Below are positions 55,288 to 64,000 of a DNA stretch of 64,000 nt, one piece after another. Origin of the DNA: an uncultured Spartobacteria bacterium (lineage in GTDB: Bacteria; Verrucomicrobiota; Verrucomicrobiia; Chthoniobacterales; Terrimicrobiaceae); assembly GCA_937960895.1 (NCBI GenBank), contig CALCJD010000017.1, forward strand, positions 1 through 64,000, written 5' to 3'. The notes under the pieces were generated by a model that searched no databases, was not told the origin of the DNA, and was given only the letters and a program-made list of their open reading frames with translations. Numbering within the stretch: position 1 is the first letter of the stretch; every line of letters starts with the position of its first letter. The position numbers and the translations under genes are program-made.

Positions 55288-56022
55288 TTACGCCTCCACG
55301 TCCAGCAGACAAAACGGCGGTTTGCCGGGCTGCCGCCGTTCCAGCAGCGGTTGGGCGACATTGTAGACCGGAACCCCCGCCGACGTTCTGCCCTGCAGGG
55401 TTCCGGCATGGGCATGACCGTGAAACACGGCATGAACCGCAAAGCGGTTCAGCGGGGCCTCCAGCCGACTCGAACCCAGAAACGGAAAAATCTCCGCATT
55501 TTCGCCGACCACCGTGCCGCGGATCGGCGCGTAGTGAAGGACGGCGATCTTTTTCGGCGTCTGCAAGCGTCCCAGGGCCTTTTCCAATCGCAACGCCTGG
55601 TCCACCGCCTCCTGGACGAAGGACTTGATGATGGGTTCCCCCCAGGCATTCAGCAGGCATTGGTCAAATCCCCCGCCGAATCCGCAAACGCCGGCAAATC
55701 CGACGCCGCCGCATTCGCAAACCTCCTCTTCCTCCAGGAATTGCACCCCGACCGCATCCAGCGCCGCCTGCACCTCCGTCACATGGCCGGATTCGAAGTC
55801 ATGATTTCCCACCACAGCCAGCACGGGAATCCGGAGATGGGACCGGATGTCGGCCGCAAGCAGGGCCGCCTCGTCCGGCAGGCCGTAGTCCGTGAGATCG
55901 CCGCAGAGCACGGCGACATCCGCGGCGGCCGACATGGCGGTGAAAAGATTCTCCGCCTTTCCGCGGGAATGCCTGGTGTAATGAAGGTCGCCGACGGCGG
56001 CGACGCGGAGGGTTTTGCTCAT
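55288..56022 (-). CDS. calcineurin-like metallophosphoesterase
   Basis: A 244-residue cytoplasmic metallophosphatase with the full motif set: VGDLHY (D-x-H), VLCGDLTDYG (G-D-x-x-D), AVVGNHDFESGH (G-N-H-D/E), HYAPIRGT and VFHGHAHAGT (G-H-x-H), binding a dinuclear metal centre. Relatives hydrolyse phosphomonoesters or phosphodiesters such as cyclic nucleotides, but the substrate is not evident. The start is set at ATG 56022 (SKTLRVAAVGD). The gene is convergent with the histidine kinase and divergent from the nucleotidyltransferase. Confidence 0.88.
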   Translation of the reverse strand: MSKTLRVAAVGDLHYTRHSRGKAENLFTAMSAAADVAVLCGDLTDYGLPDEAALLAADIRSHLRIPVLAVVGNHDFESGHVTEVQAALDAVGVQFLEEEEVCECGGVGFAGVCGFGGGFDQCLLNAWGEPIIKSFVQEAVDQALRLEKALGRLQTPKKIAVLHYAPIRGTVVGENAEIFPFLGSSRLEAPLNRFAVHAVFHGHAHAGTLQGRTSAGVPVYNVAQPLLERRQPGKPPFCLLDVEA

Positions 56023-56066
56023 GGTGTGAATTTTTTGCGGCGAAATGCACGGGGCGGGGCTCCGGC

Positions 56067-56873
56067 ATGCGATCAAGCGGGGTGAGTGCATTTCTCTCTC
56101 CCACTGATTTTTATCGGAACTCGATGGATCTTCTGGACGGGCACAAAATCCCCTTCCTCGTCGGCGGAGCGTTTTGCCTGGGGGCCTACACGGGGGTCAT
56201 CCGCGACACGAAGGACTTTGATTTGATGCTCCGGCCGGCCGATGTCCCCCGCGCCCTCACCCTGTTTCGCGAGGCGGGATACCACGCCGAGATTTCCTTT
56301 CCGCACTGGCTGGCCAAGGCCCACCACGGCGAGGCGTTCATCGACATCATCTTCAATTCCGGAAACGGTCTTTGCGGCGTGGACGACCGTTGGTTCGACC
56401 ATGCGCGGCCGGCGGAGCTGCTGGACCGCACCGTGCTGCTCTGTCCTCCGGAGGAGATCCTCTGGCAGAAATGCTACATCATGGAACGCGAGCGGTTCGA
56501 CGGAGCCGACGTCGCCCATCTCCTGCGCAGCTGCGCGGCCATGCTTGACTGGCCCCGGCTGATCGAGCGTTTCGGTCCGGACTGGCGCGTGTTGTTTTCC
56601 CATCTCGTGCTCTTTGGCTTCATCTATCCATCGAAGCGCTCGCTCATTCCGGTCGGGGTGATGAACCAGTTGACGGAGCGGCTTCTGCATGAAAGCCAGG
56701 ACTTCGGGGACGAGGACAAGCGGTGCAACGGCACGCTGCTTTCGCGGGCCCAATACCTTCCCGATGTCGAACGCTGGGGATTTTCCGATCCCCGGCTCGA
56801 AGCCCGTTCCAACCTCACTCCCGAAAACCTGCAAACCTGGACTGCCGCCATCGCCTCTCCCGACGCCCGGTAG
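56067..56873 (+). CDS. nucleotidyltransferase-fold protein
   Basis: A 268-residue soluble protein of the nucleotidyltransferase superfamily. The core reads DFYRNSMDLLDGHKIPFLVGG then AYTGVIRDTKDFDLML, giving the GG and the D-x-D pair; FIDIIFNSGNG supplies a further acidic residue and LLCPPEEILWQKCYIMERERFDGADVAHL follows as in relatives. Members are uncharacterised (possible cofactor or toxin-antitoxin type transferase). Upstream starts other than 56067 are not supported; an ATG at 56124 would cut into the first helix. Confidence 0.75.
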   Translation: MRSSGVSAFLSPTDFYRNSMDLLDGHKIPFLVGGAFCLGAYTGVIRDTKDFDLMLRPADVPRALTLFREAGYHAEISFPHWLAKAHHGEAFIDIIFNSGNGLCGVDDRWFDHARPAELLDRTVLLCPPEEILWQKCYIMERERFDGADVAHLLRSCAAMLDWPRLIERFGPDWRVLFSHLVLFGFIYPSKRSLIPVGVMNQLTERLLHESQDFGDEDKRCNGTLLSRAQYLPDVERWGFSDPRLEARSNLTPENLQTWTAAIASPDAR

Positions 56874-57005
56874 CATCCGCACACGGAACCACCGCCGGAA
56901 GGAGCCCCGAACCCGCCTGAGGCCGGCGCCGCCAAAAACAGGCACACGCGGAACCCGGCTTTCCAACGATAGAAGGTTGCCGTGTGCAAAACGGCGCTTC
57001 CGCCC

Positions 57006-60000
57006 ATGCCCGAAACCCTGTGGTTCAAAGACGCCATCATTTATGAACTTCACGTCCGGTCGTTCGCCGACAGTTCCGGCGACGGCATCGGGGATTTCCG
57101 CGGACTGCGGGAGCGGTTGAAATATTTTGAGGACCTCGGCGTGACCGCGCTCTGGCTGCTGCCGTTTTATCCCTCGCCGCTGCGCGACGACGGATACGAC
57201 ATCGCCGATTATTATTCGGTCAATCCCACCTACGGCACCCTCGACGACTTCCGCCGTTTTCTCGATGAGGCCCACCGGCGCAATCTGCGCGTGATCACCG
57301 AACTGGTCATCAATCACACCTCGGACCAGCACGTCTGGTTTCAGCGCGCCCGCCGGGCGCCGGCCGGGTCGGCGGAGCGGGATTTTTATGTCTGGAGCGA
57401 CACGCCGAAACGCTTCGAAGAAGCCCGCATCATCTTCAAGGATTTCGAAAGTTCCAACTGGGCATGGGATCCCGTGGCGCAGGCATATTTCTGGCACCGG
57501 TTCTATTCGCACCAGCCGGACCTCAACTTCGACAATCCCGCCGTGCGCGAGGCGGTGGTCGCGGTGATGGATTTCTGGCTCGACCTCGGGGTGGACGGAC
57601 TGCGTCTCGATGCCATTCCCTATCTTTTCGAGCGGGAGGGCACCTCGTGTGAAAACCTTCCGGAAACCCACGCCTACCTCGCCCAACTGCGCGGACACGT
57701 GGACCGCAAATACCCCGGCACCATGCTTCTCGCCGAGGCCAATCAATGGCCCGAGGACGCGGTGCAGTATTTCGGGAAGGGCGACGAATGCCACATGTCG
57801 TTTCATTTCCCCCTCATGCCCCGCCTCTTCATGGGCCTCCAGATGGAGGATCGGTTTCCGATCATCGACATCCTCGAACAAACGCCGGAGATCCCGCCCA
57901 ACTGCCAATGGGCGATCTTTCTCCGCAATCATGACGAACTCACACTGGAAATGGTCACCGACGAGGAGCGCGACTACATGTATCGCCTCTACGCGGAGGA
58001 TCCGCGCGCCCGCATCAATCTCGGCATCCGCCGCCGCCTCGCCCCGCTGCTCGACAACAACCGCCGGAAAATCGAGCTCATCAACTCCCTGCTCCTCTCC
58101 CTGCCGGGCACCCCCATCATCTACTACGGCGACGAAATCGGCATGGGGGACAATTTTTATCTCGGCGACCGAAACGGGGTCCGCACCCCCATGCAGTGGA
58201 ATTCCGACCGCAACGCCGGATTCTCCCGGGCCAATCCGCAGCAGCTTTTCCTGCCGGTCATCATCGACCCGGAGTTCCATTATGAGGCGATCAACGTGGA
58301 CACCCAGGTCAAAAACCTGTCGTCGCTTTTCTGGTGGATGCGGCGGGTGATCGACATCCGCAAACGTCACCCGGCCTTTTCGCAAGGCACGATTGAATTT
58401 CTCCGTCCGGCCAATGCCAAGGTCCTGGCCTATCTGCGGAGGCATGACACGGAAACGATCCTCGTGGTGGCCAATCTTTCGCGGTTCTCCCAGGCCGTTT
58501 CCCTCGACCTCTCGGCCTTTGCCGGAAGCACCGCGCGGGAGCTGTTCAGCGGCGACGCCTTTCTGGAAATCTCCGAATCCCCCGCCTTTTTCACGATCGG
58601 GCCCCACGGCTTTTATTGGCTCCGGATTTCGTCCGGCGTCTCTCCGGATGACGTCCCGGAAAAATCCGAACCGTTCCTCATCGATCTGCCCCCGGAATGG
58701 TCCCCGGACCTGACGGACGTTCTCTGCAAACGCATCCTCCCGGAGCACCTGCCCACCCGACGCTGGTTCGGCCACAAGCAACGCACGCTGCGTGCCGTCC
58801 GACTGCAGGCGGCTCCGGGCGAGGGCCAGATGCGGGTGTTGATCCTCGAAGTCCTCTTCTCCGACGGGGAATCGTCCACCCAGGTGATGCCGCTCGTCAT
58901 CGGCGAGGAGTCGGAGGGCGACCATGCGGGCGCCGTGATCGCCCGCTTTGCCGACGGCCGGGCCCTCCTCGACGCCCTCGCCGTTCCCGCCTGCCGGCAG
59001 GCCGTCTGGAACCTCATGGCGGAAGGAAAGTCGTGGGAGGACGACTCCTCCGCCGTCACCGGCTCCCTGTGCGCCGCCGCCCCCCCGCCGTCCATCAGCC
59101 GGGTCCTCGGCGGCGAGCAGTCCAACACCACCGTGGCGTACGAGGACCGGCATCTCTTGAAGATCCTGCGTCAATTCGAGCCGGGACGTCACCCGGACAG
59201 CGAAATTCTCCGCGTGCTGACGGAAAGGGATTTTCCTCACACACCGCGTCTGACCGGGGAAATTCGCTGCCGGCTGGCGGAGGGTGAAGGGCTTCTCGGG
59301 GTGATGACGGAATTTGTGAAGAGCGACGGGGATGGATGGACGCAGACACTCGACTCCCTCTCCCGGTTTTTCGAACGGGTGGCCGGGGACGAGATGCAGG
59401 AAAAACGCCTTTCCTTCGAGGAACTGGCCGGCGCCAATTATTTTCAACGCGCCCGCCAGCTCGGCGCGCGAACCGGTGCCCTGCACAACTGCCTGGCGGG
59501 CCTCACGGATCTGCCGGAATTCGCGCCGGAACCCTTCACGTCGCTTTATCAACGCTCGCTGTATCAATCGATGCGCAGCCAGCTCCGCCGCACGGAGGCC
59601 GCCGTCACCCGCAAACTGCCGGAACTGGATTCCGGGGCGCGCCGGAAGGCCTCCGACTGGATTGCCTCCACCCCGCGGATTCTGGAGACCTACGGACTCC
59701 TTCTTCACAAACGGTTTTCCGCCCGGAAGATCCGCGTTCACGGCGACTTTCACCTCGGACAGGTCCTCAACACCGGCAACGACTTTGTCATCCTCGATTT
59801 CGAAGGCGAGCCCCGCAAGGGACTCGGTGAGCGGCTGCTCAAGCGTTCCCCCCTGGTGGACGTGGCGGGCCTACTTCGTTCCTTCGACTATGCGGTGGAA
59901 ACCAGCCTGCTCAAGGCCATGGACCCCGCGCGTCTCCGCCCCTGGGCGTCGCGCTGGCTGGACCTGGCCGGCCGGTCCTTCCTCGAAGGATACCTCGGGG

Positions 60001-60173
60001 AAACCGCCGGCGCCGGTTTTCTTCCGGAGGGCGCCGACTTTGACACGCTGCTGAATCTTTTCCTGCTCGACAAGGCGACCTACGAAATCGGCTACGAGCT
60101 GAACTATCGCCCGTCCCTTCTTCCCATCCCCCTCGCCGGGGTCTCCCGCCTCCTCTCCGCATCCACCGCATGA
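57006..60173 (+). CDS. treS: trehalose synthase-maltokinase fusion
   Basis: A 1055-residue fusion. Residues about 1-540 are a GH13 alpha-glucosyl isomerase that interconverts maltose and trehalose; its catalytic residues are Asp202 (GLRLDAIPY), Glu244 ([11 protein letters not shown]) and Asp310 (RNHDELTL). After a linker, about 560-1055 is maltokinase (Pep2): N-cap [16 protein letters not shown], and kinase residues [11 protein letters not shown] (Asp914) with ILDFEGEP (Asp931), making maltose 1-phosphate from maltose and ATP. The product normally feeds GlgE, which is not in the window. ATG 57006 starts at [19 protein letters not shown]; a GTG at 56982 would add eight residues. The stop overlaps treY. 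Confidence 0.95.
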   Translation: MPETLWFKDAIIYELHVRSFADSSGDGIGDFRGLRERLKYFEDLGVTALWLLPFYPSPLRDDGYDIADYYSVNPTYGTLDDFRRFLDEAHRRNLRVITELVINHTSDQHVWFQRARRAPAGSAERDFYVWSDTPKRFEEARIIFKDFESSNWAWDPVAQAYFWHRFYSHQPDLNFDNPAVREAVVAVMDFWLDLGVDGLRLDAIPYLFEREGTSCENLPETHAYLAQLRGHVDRKYPGTMLLAEANQWPEDAVQYFGKGDECHMSFHFPLMPRLFMGLQMEDRFPIIDILEQTPEIPPNCQWAIFLRNHDELTLEMVTDEERDYMYRLYAEDPRARINLGIRRRLAPLLDNNRRKIELINSLLLSLPGTPIIYYGDEIGMGDNFYLGDRNGVRTPMQWNSDRNAGFSRANPQQLFLPVIIDPEFHYEAINVDTQVKNLSSLFWWMRRVIDIRKRHPAFSQGTIEFLRPANAKVLAYLRRHDTETILVVANLSRFSQAVSLDLSAFAGSTARELFSGDAFLEISESPAFFTIGPHGFYWLRISSGVSPDDVPEKSEPFLIDLPPEWSPDLTDVLCKRILPEHLPTRRWFGHKQRTLRAVRLQAAPGEGQMRVLILEVLFSDGESSTQVMPLVIGEESEGDHAGAVIARFADGRALLDALAVPACRQAVWNLMAEGKSWEDDSSAVTGSLCAAAPPPSISRVLGGEQSNTTVAYEDRHLLKILRQFEPGRHPDSEILRVLTERDFPHTPRLTGEIRCRLAEGEGLLGVMTEFVKSDGDGWTQTLDSLSRFFERVAGDEMQEKRLSFEELAGANYFQRARQLGARTGALHNCLAGLTDLPEFAPEPFTSLYQRSLYQSMRSQLRRTEAAVTRKLPELDSGARRKASDWIASTPRILETYGLLLHKRFSARKIRVHGDFHLGQVLNTGNDFVILDFEGEPRKGLGERLLKRSPLVDVAGLLRSFDYAVETSLLKAMDPARLRPWASRWLDLAGRSFLEGYLGETAGAGFLPEGADFDTLLNLFLLDKATYEIGYELNYRPSLLPIPLAGVSRLLSASTA

Positions 60174-62929
60174 CCGATCAAACACACCCGCGCATTCCCT
60201 CATCCACCTACCGCCTCCAATTCCATGGCGGCTTCACCTTTCGGGACGCCGCGGGCCTTGTCGACTATTTGTGCGACCTGGGAATCACGGACCTTTACGC
60301 CTCGCCTTATTTCCAAGCCGCGCCCGACAGCACCCACGGCTACGACGTGGCCGACCACAACCGGATCAATCCGGCCATCGGCGACCAAGGCGATTTTCGG
60401 GGACTCTGCGCGCGCCTGCGCGAAAACGGCATGGGCCAGGTGCTCGACTTCGTGCCCAACCACATGGGCATCGCCCAATCGCTCAACACCTGGTGGATGG
60501 AAGTGCTCGAGGACGGCCTGGCTTCGCCCTATGCGGGATACTTTGACATCGACTGGCATCCCGCGAAGGAGGCGCTTGAGCACCGGGTCCTGCTGCCCAT
60601 TCTCGGCGATCGTTACGGCAATGTCCTGGAGCGCGGCGAATTTTCCCTGAGCTTCCGGGACGGGGCGTTTTTCCTCCACTACTTCGAAACCCGCCTGCCC
60701 CTGCGCCCCCGGTCGTATGCCTTCATCCTGCACCGGGTCCTCACGGAACTGGGCGGGGAACGCGGCCCGCTCCGGGACGTGCTCGGCCTCCTCTCCGACC
60801 CCGCAGCCAAGGTCCGGGTCAAGGCCCGCCTCGGGGAGCTCGCCCAAACCCGCCCCGACATCGCCGCGGCCATCGACCGAACACTCCGCAAACTCGAGGG
60901 TTCGCCGGGGGATCCCGGAAGTTTTGACGACCTGCATGCCCTGCTGGAAAGCCAGGTCTACCGGCTCAGCTACTGGCGGGTCGCGGCCGAGGAGATCAAC
61001 TACCGGCGTTTCTTCGACATCAACACCCTCGCCGCCATCCGGGTGGAAATTCCCGAGGTCTTCTCCGCCGCCCACCAACTGGTGTTTGAACTTCTCGCCC
61101 GCGGGGACGTGACCGGGCTGCGCATCGATCACATCGACGGACTCTGGGATCCGCGCGGTTACCTGCGTCAGTTGCAGGAGTGCCACCGCGAACTCGTCGG
61201 CTCCCCCCATCCGCAAAGCCTCTATCTCGTCGTGGAAAAGATCCTCGACGTCACCGGGGAAACCCTGCCCCCCGACTGGCCGGTCCACGGCACCACCGGC
61301 TACGAATTTGCCAATCAGGTGGTGCAATGCTTCACCGACTCCTCGGCGGAAAAACGCTTCACCCGCTGCTACGAACGGTTCATCGGCTCCCCGATGGATT
61401 TCTCCACCCTCGTTTACGAGAAAAAGAAGCAGACCATGCAAAACGCCCTCGGCAGCGAGGTGGCCGCCCTCGGGCGGATGCTCGACGAGCTTTCCGAAAT
61501 GCACCGCCACTTCCGCGACTGCACACGCAACATGCTCACCGCGGCGGTTCGCGAAGTGATGGCCTGTTTTCCCGTTTACCGCACCTATGCAACCGCCGAC
61601 GGAACCCTCTCCGCGGAGGACGAAAAAAATGTCCTGCGGGCGATCTCCGCGGCCCGGCGCCGCAATCGCTCAATGGAAAAGGCCGCCTTTGATTTTCTTC
61701 GCGCCGTGCTCCTTTTGCGGCTCCCGGAGACACTTACCGACGACCAGCGCCGGGCGCATTTTCGTTTTGTCGGCAAATTCCAGCAATGCAGCGGTCCGGT
61801 GATGGCCAAGGGTCTCGAAGACACGGCCTTCTACATTTACAACCGCCTGATCGCCCTCAACGAAGTGGGCGGACATCCCGGAACATTTGGCCTGGACGTC
61901 AAAAAGTTCCACGCCCTCAACCGGGCCCGCCTTGAAACCATGCCGCACAGTCTGCTGGCGACCTCCACCCACGACACCAAGCGCAGCGAGGACGTGCGCA
62001 TGCGGCTGGCGGCCCTTTCGGAACTGCCCGGCGAGTGGCGCGAAGCCGTCAAACGCTGGAGTCGGCTCAACAAAAGACACCGCACCACGGTCGGCGGCGA
62101 ACCCGCCCCCTCCCGCAACGAAGAATACCTTCTTTATCAGACGCTCCTCGGCGTGTGGCCCCTGCGGGCGGAGGAACGGGAGGATCTGGTCGGACGCATT
62201 CAGGACTACATGACCAAGGCCCTCAAGGAGGCCAAGATCAACAGCAGTTGGACGGACCCCAACGAGGAATGGGAACGCGCCACGAGCGGCTTTGTGGAAC
62301 GCATCCTTCACCACGACACCGGCGCGGAATTTCTCGCAAGTTTCGTACCCTTTGCCGAACGCCTGGCCTGGCTGGGCGCGCTGAACTCCCTTTCCCAGAC
62401 CATCCTGAAATGCACGTCCCCCGGCGTTCCCGATTTTTACCAGGGCACGGAAATCTGGGACTTCAGTCTGGTCGATCCGGACAACCGGCGTCCGGTCGAC
62501 TATGAAAAACGCCGCGCCCTCCTGGAAACCCTCCGCGATGTCCCGTTGGAGCCCCTCCTGGCGGACTGGCCATCGGGCGCCATCAAGCTGGCCGTCATTC
62601 GCACCCTGCTGCATTTCCGCCGGGAGCATGCGGAGTTTTTCCGGGAAGCCGGCTACACTCCTCTGGCCACCACGGGAAAATTCCGCAAACACCTCATTGC
62701 CTTTTCGCGCCGGCACCGGAACCGGGAACTGACCGTGGTGGTCCCCCGGCTCTGCGCCGGATTCGGGTCCGTTCCGCTGGGCGAGCTGTGGGAGGACACC
62801 GCCGTGACACGAACCGGGGGAGGATACGACATCCTCGCCCGCCGCGAGCTCTCCGCGGCGGACGGACAGATTTCCGTGGCCCGACTCTTTGCCACGCTTC
62901 CCTTCGCGGTTCTGACCCGCGAAGTCTAA
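60170..62929 (+). CDS. treY: maltooligosyltrehalose synthase
   Basis: A 919-residue GH13 intramolecular transglycosidase that turns the reducing end of maltodextrins into a trehalose unit. Recognisable segments: [64 protein letters not shown] (nucleophile region), [14 protein letters not shown] (acid/base Glu) and [19 protein letters not shown]. TreZ, the trehalohydrolase that normally frees trehalose, is not encoded in the window. It overlaps treS by four bases (ATGA), so both are co-translated. Confidence 0.95.
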   Translation: MTDQTHPRIPSSTYRLQFHGGFTFRDAAGLVDYLCDLGITDLYASPYFQAAPDSTHGYDVADHNRINPAIGDQGDFRGLCARLRENGMGQVLDFVPNHMGIAQSLNTWWMEVLEDGLASPYAGYFDIDWHPAKEALEHRVLLPILGDRYGNVLERGEFSLSFRDGAFFLHYFETRLPLRPRSYAFILHRVLTELGGERGPLRDVLGLLSDPAAKVRVKARLGELAQTRPDIAAAIDRTLRKLEGSPGDPGSFDDLHALLESQVYRLSYWRVAAEEINYRRFFDINTLAAIRVEIPEVFSAAHQLVFELLARGDVTGLRIDHIDGLWDPRGYLRQLQECHRELVGSPHPQSLYLVVEKILDVTGETLPPDWPVHGTTGYEFANQVVQCFTDSSAEKRFTRCYERFIGSPMDFSTLVYEKKKQTMQNALGSEVAALGRMLDELSEMHRHFRDCTRNMLTAAVREVMACFPVYRTYATADGTLSAEDEKNVLRAISAARRRNRSMEKAAFDFLRAVLLLRLPETLTDDQRRAHFRFVGKFQQCSGPVMAKGLEDTAFYIYNRLIALNEVGGHPGTFGLDVKKFHALNRARLETMPHSLLATSTHDTKRSEDVRMRLAALSELPGEWREAVKRWSRLNKRHRTTVGGEPAPSRNEEYLLYQTLLGVWPLRAEEREDLVGRIQDYMTKALKEAKINSSWTDPNEEWERATSGFVERILHHDTGAEFLASFVPFAERLAWLGALNSLSQTILKCTSPGVPDFYQGTEIWDFSLVDPDNRRPVDYEKRRALLETLRDVPLEPLLADWPSGAIKLAVIRTLLHFRREHAEFFREAGYTPLATTGKFRKHLIAFSRRHRNRELTVVVPRLCAGFGSVPLGELWEDTAVTRTGGGYDILARRELSAADGQISVARLFATLPFAVLTREV

Positions 62930-62944
62930 GTTTCGGAAAGAATC

Positions 62945-62970
62945 CGACCTTCGGGTTGCCTTTCCCTTTT
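62945..62970 (+). terminator. possible terminator after treY
   Basis: CGACC-TTCG-GGTTG forms a 5-bp stem with a C(TTCG)G tetraloop 16 bases after the treY stop, followed by a pyrimidine run ending in TTTT. It is weak but well placed. Confidence 0.35.
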
Positions 62971-62992
62971 CCGACTTTGTGACGGTATTGTT

Positions 62993-63009
62993 GCAAAGTT
63001 CCCCTTTGC
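62993..63009 (+). promoter_or_regulatory. 6-bp hairpin in the porin leader
   Basis: GCAAAG pairs with CTTTGC around TTCCC, 43 bases before the porin ATG. It may shape the leader mRNA; chance is possible. Confidence 0.25.
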
Positions 63010-63051
63010 GAGGCTCCGCCCGACGGGCAGGCTGTGCGGCGTTTTGATCCC

Positions 63052-64000
63052 ATGAAACGCCCATCCTGCACCCTTCCCAAAAAGACGGGACTTCCGGTCC
63101 TGCTCGCCCTGTCCTCCCTCCTCGGTCCCGTTTACGCCGGCCCGGAAACGCCCCTCGCCCCCGCCGAAGACGCCCCATCCGCCCTTTCGGACTGGTGGAA
63201 TGGCAAATATCTCACCGGAAACTGGTTCGGCGTTCGCGACACGCTGGCGGACCGCGGATTCAGGTTCGGCGGAAAATACGAGGGGATCTTCTTCGGCGTT
63301 CTCGACAGCCAGCGCGGAGCGCGCGGCTTTTATGATCAGGAGATTGCCTTCAATGGGGAAGTCCACTTAGCAAAGCTGCTGGGCAGCGACGCTCTCGAAG
63401 GACTCTCCGGGTTTGCCGGTGTTCGCTGGCGTGATCCCCGCTCGAATTCCAATCCCAACTCCTTCGTGCAGTCCTCCAGCCTCTTTCAGCCGTCCAACAA
63501 CCAATCCGGTACGCAGTGGCGGCTGACGACCTTCGGTCTCGCCTACACGACCCCGGAGCTCTTTGGGGTCGAAGATTTCCTCACCCTGCGCGGCGGTTGG
63601 CTCCAGCCCCAGAAGGAATTCATCGACCAGCCCCTTTCGAAACTTTTTATCAACAATGCGGTGGAGAGCGCCAAGGGCATCGGCGGCAACATTCCGTTCT
63701 CTTCAAGCTTCTCGACCTGGGGCGGCACATTGGAAGTCAGGCCGGTGAAAAATTATTACGCAAAGGCCGGTCTTTTCATGGCCTATCCCAACGCCACTTC
63801 GTCGAGCAATCACGGCCTTGCCTTTGAAGGTTACGCGCCCGACATGTCGCTCAACGGGCTGATGGCGATGGCGGAAACCGGCCTCACGCCCAAGTTCGGT
63901 CGGGCGGAACTGCCCGGCAAATACGCCATGGGCGGCTATTATTGGGGCAATCAGAAAAATTCCTTCAACGGCACCTCCAACTGGGGCCAGTATGGCTTCT
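63052..64000 (+). CDS. carbohydrate-selective porin (OprB family), partial
   Basis: The first 316 codons of an outer-membrane beta-barrel cut by the window end. A signal peptide (about 1-29; LPVLLALSSLLGPVYA) is followed by DWWNGKYLTGNWFGVRDTLA, the opening signature of OprB-type porins, and by alternating aromatic/hydrophobic strands (WRLTTFGLAYTTPELFG, YAMGGYYWGNQ). OprB porins let glucose and other sugars cross the outer membrane. Position directly behind treS-treY, and near the sugar ABC genes, fits uptake of sugars for trehalose/glycogen metabolism. No Shine-Dalgarno is obvious before the ATG. Confidence 0.88.
   Translation, partial: MKRPSCTLPKKTGLPVLLALSSLLGPVYAGPETPLAPAEDAPSALSDWWNGKYLTGNWFGVRDTLADRGFRFGGKYEGIFFGVLDSQRGARGFYDQEIAFNGEVHLAKLLGSDALEGLSGFAGVRWRDPRSNSNPNSFVQSSSLFQPSNNQSGTQWRLTTFGLAYTTPELFGVEDFLTLRGGWLQPQKEFIDQPLSKLFINNAVESAKGIGGNIPFSSSFSTWGGTLEVRPVKNYYAKAGLFMAYPNATSSSNHGLAFEGYAPDMSLNGLMAMAETGLTPKFGRAELPGKYAMGGYYWGNQKNSFNGTSNWGQYGF

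Overview
The window is GC-rich bacterial chromosome, densely packed with genes on both strands and with many ATGA-type stop/start overlaps. Gene content points to the Planctomycetes-Verrucomicrobia-Chlamydiae group, most likely a Verrucomicrobiota heterotroph. The supporting features are a MoxR/DUF58/BatA-like/VWA membrane operon, a DUF4912 protein with an SSW repeat tail, a single-chain (alpha2-type) glycyl-tRNA synthetase and an OprB-type outer-membrane porin. This placement is an inference; nothing here resolves genus. No rRNA, tRNA, CRISPR, prophage or insertion sequence was recognised, and most of the window looks like ordinary core chromosome.

Layout. 1-6.7 kb: the end of dxs, glyS, two small proteins (one Roadblock-like and translationally coupled to an ammonium transporter), a tiny secreted protein, a monofunctional transglycosylase and a convergent CorA-like channel with SMN in place of GMN. 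6.8-14 kb (minus): a class III aminotransferase, bifunctional NAD(P)HX repair enzyme, dnaJ, grpE, an RsbU-like phosphatase, a STAS protein and a lipoprotein. 14-18 kb (plus): an ABC-F ATPase, a thioredoxin-like ferredoxin, a universal stress protein and a methyltransferase. 18-25 kb: an FMN reductase, a SufR-like regulator, an HtrA protease, the DUF4912/SSW-repeat protein, a tyrosine recombinase, rpmB with a clear terminator, and RNase PH. 25-28 kb: an AraC regulator divergent from a FAD-dependent oxidoreductase.

28-39.5 kb (minus): a seven-gene operon of MoxR ATPase, DUF58 protein, two large VWA membrane proteins, a DUF4175-like membrane protein, an Ala-rich coiled-coil protein and a PA14-like secreted protein. 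39.7-46.5 kb: clpB with a 53-residue membrane protein behind it, a GNAT enzyme, a putative Cys/His peptidase, an unaccompanied ABC-2 permease and purH. 46.5-50.3 kb: small proteins and a coupled HAD-ROK-cupin operon. 50.3-53.2 kb: a sugar ABC importer (binding protein plus two permeases, no ATPase). 53.3-56.9 kb: a hybrid histidine kinase, a metallophosphoesterase and a nucleotidyltransferase. 57-64 kb: a trehalose synthase-maltokinase fusion coupled to TreY, then a carbohydrate porin that runs off the window.

Themes. Proteostasis and stress (DnaJ, GrpE, ClpB, HtrA, Usp, GlsB family) recur, with partner-switching genes fused into the grpE-dnaJ operon. The last 14 kb deals with sugar uptake and trehalose/alpha-glucan metabolism. 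The most unusual items are the Trp-octad repeat of the DUF4912 protein, the Roadblock-Amt coupling, the SMN CorA, the STAS/phosphatase/GrpE/DnaJ operon and the accessory proteins of the MoxR operon.
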